Origin: Oxalobacteraceae bacterium OTU3CAMAD1
GTDB lineage: Bacteria; Pseudomonadota; Gammaproteobacteria; Burkholderiales; Burkholderiaceae_D
Direction: 5' to 3'
Assembly: GCA_024123915.1 (NCBI GenBank)
Contig: CP099650.1
Coordinates: 4,650,001 to 4,714,000, forward strand
DNA: 64,000 nt
This document shows positions 52,427 to 61,700 of this stretch, piece by piece (positions within the stretch are counted from its first letter, which is position 1; each line of letters begins with the position of its first letter). A program made the translations under genes and the position numbers. Under the pieces are notes generated by a model. It saw only the letters and a program-made list of their open reading frames with translations, did not search any database and was not told where the DNA came from.

Positions 52427-52779
52427 GACGGCATCGCTCTGGAAATTTCGTTGTCATAACACTGCTGTGTAGAGCGATACCCCTTCTTAAGCATACAACG
52501 CTGCCAATCGTGAAATAGACGGAAATCGGTATCGCGCTCAGTTTCCCCTTCACGTTGAGCTGCCCTGATAGTTTCCGGGCGAAAGCCAGTATGAAGGGTA
52601 TAACCTCCGCCGCATTGCGCACTCTCTACCAAACGGCTTTCACTCGTCATGCCTGGCTTCTCCCAATATTCCAAGGTCGCTTTGACCGGTTCCAAATTCA
52701 TTGGAACAAACCCAAAACCACTGGAACAGCCGCCGGTGAGAGAAAGGACCAACAGGATCACATAAACATTCATCTTCAT
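52411..52779 (-). CDS. small lipoprotein coupled to the exoprotein (copy A)
   Basis: 122 residues from ATG at 52779, which overlaps the exoprotein stop as ATGA. Signal peptide and lipobox MNVYVILLVLSLTGGC put the mature Cys near residue 17. Mature part: KATLEYWEKPGMTSESRLVE, QCGGGYTLHTGFRPETIRAA, then HDWQRCMLKKGYRSTQQCYD with the CMxxxGYR core shared by copies B and C. Position and coupling suggest co-production with the exoprotein, as an immunity, tethering or secretion accessory lipoprotein. Family unnamed to me. Confidence 0.8.
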   Translation of the reverse strand: MKMNVYVILLVLSLTGGCSSGFGFVPMNLEPVKATLEYWEKPGMTSESRLVESAQCGGGYTLHTGFRPETIRAAQREGETERDTDFRLFHDWQRCMLKKGYRSTQQCYDNEISRAMPSCGAP

Positions 52780-55700
52780 TTTAATGCACCTATAAACACA
52801 GAAATTGCGCGCCAAACCTCGGGAGGAAGGAGTTCCGCTGCTGCGAATGGCGACGCAACCGGAATTGCTACCGCAGCCCAGGTATCGTAAGTGGTACGCA
52901 CCGTGGGGGACATTCCCCTCGATATGTTCCCTTCCTCGTCATATAAGCCGCTGGCCTTTCCGCCTATATAATCATGGCTACCCGAAAAAGTCTCGATAAG
53001 CTGATCCTGCCAACTTCCTGGTGCATAGGCTTTCCCAAACAGAGTTCCCACCATACCCTGAACACCACCTGTCGGACCAGCAGCTTTTTTCCCCTCCTCG
53101 GTATTCATAAACGCTGAAAGTGACATTCCGACCGTTTTCTCGTCAAACTGAACTTGTCCTTGCGCATTAAGCAGGAGTTGAGTCCGGCCAGCGGCATCCA
53201 AAACAGCTTTGCCGTCTGGCCCCTGCAAGGTCATGCAGCGCTCATTGCTGGCCCCACAAATCAGATCCAAATCCACACGCGTGCCCCCAACTTTTTGACC
53301 GTCCCCTCGCACACCATCGCTAGGGCCAGTCAAATTATCGAATTCCGTCTTGCCATCAGTGATACCAGCAAATTTCCCTGAATCCTCAACCATCAATTGG
53401 CGCATCGTATTCGCCGCAGCCGACAACCCTTCCTTAGTCAGCGCCGAGCCCGCGTTGCCTGTGACCGCGCCAATCAGCACATTCATCACCTTCTCTTGCG
53501 TGAAGAGGTCATTGAGCTGTTCTTGAAGCTGAACCTTATCAGCACCCGTAGCGTTTTTGACTTGCTCTTGCAGCGCGGTTCTCTTGCCATCAACATAGCT
53601 ACTCACGACAGAAGTAGCAAGGGAACTGGCCGCCTGGGTAATCGCAACCTGCGATTTCATCTCCTCCATCAGCTTCTGTCCGTCCCATGCTTGAGTCAGC
53701 GCGCCGGTGTTTCCCACACTGTTTTCAGCAGTAACACCGCGCGCGATGCCAGCGACAACTCCAACTGCATCCTGTCCGGTCAAAGCGAACTGCTGCGCGC
53801 CATTGGTGATCGTAATCGCGCCGGCGCTGATGCCGCTGAAAGTTGTGCTCCCCTGACTGCCACTGGCGCTGCCGACCCCGGAACTAACCCCGGCTTTGCC
53901 ATCTGCGCTGGCCGCCTTCTTTTGCGCCTCGGTTAAATTATCTGGCAAAGAGCTCTGGTCTCCAAGCTTGGTGCTGTAAGAACCAGAGAACGAGTAGCCG
54001 CTAGCACTATACGTATCCTTATTCTGCAGGTCGCTGGCGGTCAGACTTCCCGTCGTCAAAGTATTTTTATCCAGATCAACCGCTACCTGGCTACTACTCA
54101 GCACGCCGCCCTTGAGGTCGGTATTGCCGGCGACCGTCACCTGGAAACCACCCGCGCCAGACTTAATACCGCTTTGTTCCAGCACGGAGAGGAAATCGCC
54201 GTTGACCTTCGATTTTCCGATATTGCCACCCACGGTACTTACACCATAGCAGAACGGAGGAATACAAAGACTAGCGTTCAAGCCGGAACTGCTTTGCTTA
54301 CTGTCAAACTTGCTACTGTCCTGCAGGCTTTCGATATTGAGGTCTCCACCAATCTGAGCCACCACGCTGTCGCCCGAGATTACGCCACCTTTCAAGGTGG
54401 TATCGCCGCCGCTAGTCACCGTTACCTTTTTGCCCGCGTTGACGTGCGAGTTGGTGTAGCCGATATCATCGCCATCAGCCTTGCCGCGCGCCTGACTAAC
54501 GGCAAGGTCGATGGTGAAGCCGTTTGACGCGCCTCCAATGCCAAAACCGATGCCAATGCTCGCGCCACTGGACTTATTAGTGCTATGCTGGCTGACCGTA
54601 TTTTCCGCAGCCAACAGATTGACATCGTTGTCCGCAGATAGCGACACATCCCCGCCCGCCTTGATGTCGCTACCAATGGCTGTCAGATTGCTGTCAGTAC
54701 CGCCCCCGGTAGCCTTAATACTGACGTTACCCCCCGCGATAATTGTGGAGCCGACAGCCGTCTCGCTGGTCCTCACCACATTGTTTTCGCTCTTCGAATT
54801 CCCCAAGCTAATACTCACCCGAAGACCACCATCCTTGATGGCGGCCAGCGAGCTCGACATGCCTGACACCGCGCCAGCCGCGGTCAGCGCAGCTAACGCC
54901 TGCATGCGGCTGTCGCCGACGCCCTGCGCTGCCTTGACCATGCCACTTACGCCCTTGGCCGCCTCAACGATCGGGACCGTAACAGTGCCGCCGATCGCGG
55001 TCTTGCTATAGGTCGAGTGGTCTGTGCTGTCGTTGATATTCGTCGCACCTGAGATCAACACATCCTTCGCGACAATGCTGATGTCACCGGTAGGTGAGGC
55101 GACATTGCTCGACGTCTGCGTGTACTGCCCGCCCGCCTTCAACGTCACATTGCCGCTAAGGCTGGCGATCTGGCTGCCCACCTGCGTCACGCTCTCGGCC
55201 GTGCCGTCGTTGGTGGTCTTGACGGTGCCCACCGCCGCCTGGAAGCGCGTTCCTATAGAGCCGGATTTCTTGCTGCTGCTGGCCGATTCGCTGTCGACGC
55301 TGTTCTCGGCGCTGACGATGCTCAGGTCGCGCTTGGCGTCGATGACGATGTCCTTGTCGGCCACCACCGTGCTGCCGGTGATGATGGTGTCGCGACCGCT
55401 GGTCGCGCTCACGCTGCCGCCGCTGAGCACGCTGCCCACCTGCGTGACCGTGTTGCTGCTGCCGGTCTTGTTATCCTGGCTCTTGGTGTAGCCGACGCCT
55501 TCGGTGATGTCGAGCGAGAAACCGCTCTTCTTGTGTTCGGCACTGTGGTTCTCGCTGCCCGTCTGCGCGGCGCTCGACACCAGCAGGTCGCGCCCGGCGT
55601 TCAAGGTCAAGGCGTTCTCCGCCGTCAGCTGGCTGCCGCCGATGACGATGTCATTGCCCGATTTGACCGAGACCGAGCCACCGCTGACGTTGCCGCCGAT

Positions 55701-58700
55701 CACATTGCTCACGCTGCTGTAGTCGGCCGTCGTGTCGCTGCTCTTCTTGAAAGTGCTCTTCGATTCGCGGTGGAAGGCCACGTCGGACAGGTGGTTTTCC
55801 TGTACCTGGGTGATACTGACGTCGCCGCTTGCCGCCAGCGACACGTCGCCGCCGCCGGCGATGTTGCTGCCGGCGATGGCCAGCCCACCGGCGCCGGCGT
55901 CGCCCGCCTTGATCGTCAGGTTGCCGCCTGCGGCAACCGTGGCGCCAACGACGGTTTGGTCTTCGTGGATGATCTTGTCGTAGCTCTTGCTTTTCGGATC
56001 ATTTTCCTGGTGCGTCTTGACCTCGTCGACGACCGCGGCGATGGAAATATCGCGCCCTGCCACCATCGTACCGTTGCCGGTGGCGCCCAGATTCACTTGC
56101 GTGCCGCTCAGCTTGATGTCCTGCCCCGCCTTGAGCGACAGGTCGCCGGTGGTGCTTATCTGGCCGACCTTGTTGGTGATGCTGCTGTCGTTCTGCCGGT
56201 TGCCGTTGACGTCGGCGACATAGGCGCTGCCGGTCTGGATGGCGTTGAAGGCGATGTCGCGCCCTGCCTGGATGACGGCGCTGGCGGCGACAATGGTGCC
56301 GCCGGTGTCGGTGACGTCGCGTCCGGCCGAGATGCCGAGCGCGCCCGTGGCCGTGATGCTGGTCTGGTTCGACAGCGACGTGTAGCTGCCGCTTGTGTTG
56401 ACGCTGGCATACTCCTGCTTGACGCTGAGCGATTGGTTGATAACGTCGCGCTCGGCCTTCAAGCCGACGTCGCCGCCCTTGATGGAGCCGCCCTGGTTGA
56501 CGATGTCCTGCCCCGCGATCAGCACAGTACGACCGTTGCCGCCGTCGATCAGGCCGCCCCGGTTGACGATGCTGTCCGTGGTGTCGATCTTGACGCCTGC
56601 GCCGGTGACGAGCGCGCCGCTAGGTTTGACGGCGTCGTTGCCGGCGTGCGCCAGATAGACCTTCGGAACCAGCACCTTCTCGACGGTGCCATCGGGCAGC
56701 ATGACGGTTTCGGTTTCCATCCAGACGATGTCACTGGTCAGATGGCTGATCTGATCGGCCGTCAGCGCGATGCCGGGACGCAGGTTGAATTGCTGGGCGA
56801 AGCTGACGCCGCTAGTCAACAGCGCCTTGTAGCGGCTATCGTCGCTCTCGCCGGTGGCCGGCGCGCGGCCGGTCAGCTCGATCAACTGGTCACGCACCAT
56901 TTTTTGCTCGTAGAAGCCGTCGCCCAGGCGTTTCTGGGTGGTCGACGGGTCCATCGCCAGCTGGTTGAGCAGGTAATCGCTGCTGACCCAGTTGCCGTGG
57001 TTGGCGAATTGCGAGCGGGTTTCGAACACATAGCTGCCGTTGGCATCTGGATTGATGGTGGACAAGCCATTGGGCGAGACCTTGACCGCGTTGGCGTTGC
57101 CGCCGACTTGCGAGGCGCCCTGCGTCTGCCCGGCGCCGCGCCCGGTGGTAAGGTCGCCCAGCGCGCCGCCATTGGCGCCGCTGCCGTTGACGCGGTCCGC
57201 GCCGCGTGCGCCACCGGTGACGCCGCTGCCGTTGGCGCTGCTGGCATCGCCCGCATTGTTGACCAGACCGCTGCCGTTCGTGTCCAGCATGGTTTGGGCG
57301 TTGTTGCCCGTGCCGCTGGCGCCTGCCTGGCCGTTGGCGAGGGCGTTGTTGACCAAGCCGCTCGCGCCGTTCAGGCCGCCGACCGAGGCATGGTTGCCGA
57401 CGCCGCTGCCACCGACCTGTCCGTAGGCGTTGCCGCCGCTGCCGCCGCTGCCGGAGGCGTGGCTGGCGGCGGTGGCGATGTTGTTGCCGGTGGCGACGAC
57501 GTTGACGCTGTCGAGGATGTTGCCGGCCGTGCCGGCGGTGACGTCGACGTTGGTGAAGCTGCGTCCGGTGATGCTAACGCCTTTGCCGCCGGAGATCGTG
57601 CCGGCCGCTGTGCCGATCACCTCGTTCAAGGTCGGCATGGTGTAGGCGGTCACATCGCCGTCATAGGTCCGCCACGTACCGTCGAAGGTGTGGGCACGGT
57701 ACAGCGTGGCGCCTTCGTTGACGATGGCCGCGCCGCCGTCGATGACCAGGCCACCGTTGGCGATGATATTGCCGTACTGATTCATCAACGACTGGCCGAC
57801 GGTCATGTGCATATTGCCGCCGGACAGAATCTGCGCCAACGCACCGGATGTTGGGGAGATCTGATCTTCAATCGCCACGTGGTGCGCCACCCGCGATTGC
57901 TCCAGTTTGCCGGCCTCGGACTTCAGCGACCGTATCTTTTCGCGGTTGATGATGGTGGTCGGATCGTAGTAATTCGGCTGGGTCACGAAGCGCACGCAGT
58001 TCGCGGCACAACTGCCATACTGGTTGGAGAACGTCGGCCCTGAATCGGTCCAGCTGGTGACGTGATCGACATATTGGTAGGCGTTGCTCTGCGGGCCGCC
58101 CTGGTCCGGATTGGCCTGGTTGTCGGAGCTGTACAGATAGAACAGCTCGCGTGTGCCATCGCTCATCGATATACGGGCCTTGGCGCCGTAGGCGCTGTAC
58201 AAACCGCTTCCGCCGGCGACGAAGGCCGAATCGTTGGCGTGCGTACGTATCACGGCGCGGCCGTAGGTATTGCCGTCCGGCGCTACAAAGGTGGCGTTCT
58301 CAATAATATCGTCGGGATTGACGAAGTACACCTCGTGCGGGAAATAGTTGGCGGAGTTCGGGTCGAAATTCTTGTGGTTGTCGCCGTTGTGATACCACTC
58401 GGGCAACTGCATCTGCTTGGTTTCGTCGACCGTCTGCACCTTGACCAGCGAAACGTTCTCACGAATGTTGTTCAGCGTACCCGCGTTCAGCACCAGATCG
58501 CCAGCCGCTTCGATGGTTGACGAAATATTATTGACCACGGCCGTCTGCCCGCCCGTCAACGCGCCCACGATGGCCAGGCTGCCGGAACTGTAGATGGTCG
58601 CCCCGCCGGTGTTGTTCACCGTCCCGGACACGCCCAGGATCATCGAATTGGTCGCGCCCACCAGCGACGTCGCCGTCGTGTTATTGAGATTTTGCGCGGT

Positions 58701-61700
58701 CATCGTCAAATCGCCGCCGACGATGGCGTTGTTGTTGGTGACCGTGCCGCCGCTGACGATGTCGAGCGCGGTCTCGCCGTTGATCTCGCCGTCGTTGTTC
58801 AGGTCGCCCGCAGCCTTGATCGCCACGCCCTGCGCCTGAATCACGGCGCCGGCATTGTTGGTGACCGCGTTGCCGCTCAGCGTGAGGTTGCGCACCGCTT
58901 CAAAGGTGGCGTTGTTGGTGATGTTGCCCGTCACCGTCAGGCTCAGGTCGCGGTTCGAGTGGAACTGCTGCGTGCCGTTGCCTTGCGTGTAGTCGCCATC
59001 CATCGTCAGCGCCAGGTCGCGTCCGCCCTGCAGCTCGCCGTTGCCCGTCATCGTGTGCGTGACGACGATCAGGTCGCGGCCGGTGGTGATGTGGCCGCCT
59101 TCGTTGCTGAGCTGGTTCGTGGTCAGATTCAGGTCGCCTTGCGAGCCTGTCGCCGTTCCCAGATTGCCGCCGTCGTTCTTGACGACATTGGCGACGATCA
59201 ATGCGTTGCCGGCCGAGACGATGGAGCCGCTGTTGTTCAAGGTGGCGGCGGCCTGGTTGAAGGTCAGCGTGCCCGCGCTGTTGATCTTGCCCTGGTTGTC
59301 CAGTTGCTGCGTCACCTGCAGGTCGAGGTTCTTGCTGGTGGCGATATTGCCGTTGATGCCGCTGGTCAAGGTCGTCGATTTGATCACCAGGTTGCCGTTG
59401 CCGGCGATGGTGCCGTTGTTGCCGATCACGCCCAGGCTGGTGATGGTGGCGTCGCCGCTGCCGATGTTGATGATCTTGCCGCTGCCGTTGTCGATGGATT
59501 GCGCCGACAAGGTCAAGACCGATGCCGCGCCGATCGCTTCGATGACGCCGGCGTCGTTGCCCAGGGCGCCGGTCGCCTTGATCTCCAGGTCGCCGCCCGC
59601 GTGCAGCGTGCCCTGCGTGTTCGTCAGCGCGCCGTCGATGGCCAGTACCGCCTTGCCGTCCGACAAGATCTGTCCGCCGACATTGCTCAAGCTCTTGCCG
59701 GTGACCGTCAGCTCGGCGCCGCTGTCCTTGGCGGTGGCGATCTGGCCGCCGTCGTTGACGATGGCATTGGCCACGAACGTGGCCTTGTCGCCGGCGACGA
59801 TCTTGCCGTTGTTGTTCAGATTGGCGGCGGATTGGTCGAACACCAGTGTGCCGGTGCTGGTGATGTCGGCGTGGTTGTCCAGTTGCTCGGTGACCTTCAG
59901 CAACAGATTGTTGCCGGCGCCGATGGCGCCGCCGGTGTTGTTGGTCAAGGTCTTGGCGCTCAGATTGAGGTCGCCGTTACCCGCCAGCACGCCGCTGTTG
60001 ACGATGCTGCTGTCGCTGACCAGATTGGTGTCCCCGGTGCCGACGTTGACGATACGCCCCGCCGTGCTGTCGATCGCGCCTGCCTTGATCTCCAGCTTGC
60101 TGGCCGCGCCGCCGGCCTCGATGGCGCCGCCGGTATTGTCCAGCGTCCCCGTCGCGCCGATGTCGACGTCGCCGCCCGCCTGTACCTTGCCTGCGCTGTT
60201 ATCGAACCTGCCGCCGCTGGTCAAATCGGCGTCGCCGCTGGCCAGGATCTTGCCGCCACGATTGCTGATGGCGTCGGCATCGACCTCGATGTCGGCGCCG
60301 GAAGCGCCGGCCGTGGCGATCTGCCCGCCGTCGTTGCTGAAGCTGGCCGCGTTGAAGGTGGCCCGGCCGCCGGAGATCATTTGCCCGCTGTTGCTGAAGC
60401 TGGCACCCCATTGCATGAACTCCAGGGTGCCGGCGCTGCTGACCGTCCCCATGTTCTGCATCTGCTGCGTCACCGCCAGGGTCAGGTCGCCGCCGGCGGC
60501 GACCGTGCCGCCGGCGCCGTTCTGCGCCGTCCGCGCCGACAGGATCAGATCGCCATTGCCGGCGATCATGCCGTTGCTGGTGATGGCGCCGACGGCGCTG
60601 ATCGAGGTCAGCCCGCCACCCACGTTGACCAGGCGGCCGCTGCCGTTGTTGATGGCCCCGGCGCTGATCGTGAACACGCTGGCCGCGCTGGCCGTTTCGA
60701 TCACGCCGCCGGAGTTGCTCAGCAGGCCGCCGGCCGACAGGTCGAGCGTGCGCAGGGCCTGGATGGTGCCGCCCGTGTTGTTGACGGTGCCGGTAACGTC
60801 GAGCAAGGCGCTGCCATTGGCCAGCACGCTGCCGCCCTGGTTGCTCATGCTCTGGCTGTCGATCAGGATATCGGCGCCGCTGTTGTTCAGGGTCGCGATC
60901 TGGCCGCCGTCGTTGTTCAGCACGCCGGCCGCGATGTGCGCCTGACCCGCCGAGACGATCTGCCCCCGGTTGTTAACCACGGCGGTGGCGCGGCTGAAGT
61001 CGAGCGTGCCGCCGCTGCTGATGGTGCCACGATTGTCGAGCTGCTGCGCGACCGCCATGTCCAGGTTGACGCCGGACACGATATTGCCGCCGGCCTGGTT
61101 CTGCAAGGTATTGGCGACCAGGTTCACATCGCCGTTACCGGCGATCAGGCCGCTGTTGACGATGCCGTTCTGCGCGGAGACCGACGTGTCATTGGTGCCG
61201 ACGTTGACGATGCGCCCGCCGGTGTTGTCGATCGCGCCGGCGCCCAGGCTGAAGGTGCTGTCGCTGCCGATCGCTTCGATGACGCCGCTCGTATTGTTGA
61301 GCACGCCGCCCACGTCAAGCCCCATGTCCTGCCTGGCCTGGATGGTGCCGCGCGTGTTGTCGGCCGTGCCCGCCACGGCGAGCTGCGCGCTGTGGTCGGC
61401 GAGGATGGCGCCGTCGCGGTTGCTCAGGCTGCCGCTGGTCAGCGCGATATCGCTGCCGGAACCTTTTACCGTCGCCAGTTGGCCGCCATTGTTGTCGAAC
61501 GCGCCCGCGCTCAAGGTCGCCTTGCCGCCGGAGATGATGGTGCCGCTATTCTGAACCGCCGCCGTCACCTCGGTGGAATCCAGCGTGCCGGTGCTGTTGA
61601 TCGCGCCAAGATTTTGCAGCTCGCGCGTCACGCCCAGGGTCATGTCGCCGCCGGAGAAGACGGTCGCGCCGGCCGTGTTGCGCAAAGTGTCGGCGGTGAC

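Noticed and set aside
52776..53500. CdiA-CT toxin at the exoprotein end
   Set aside because: No VENN-type boundary and no toxin motif; the terminal block resembles a conserved FHA tail.
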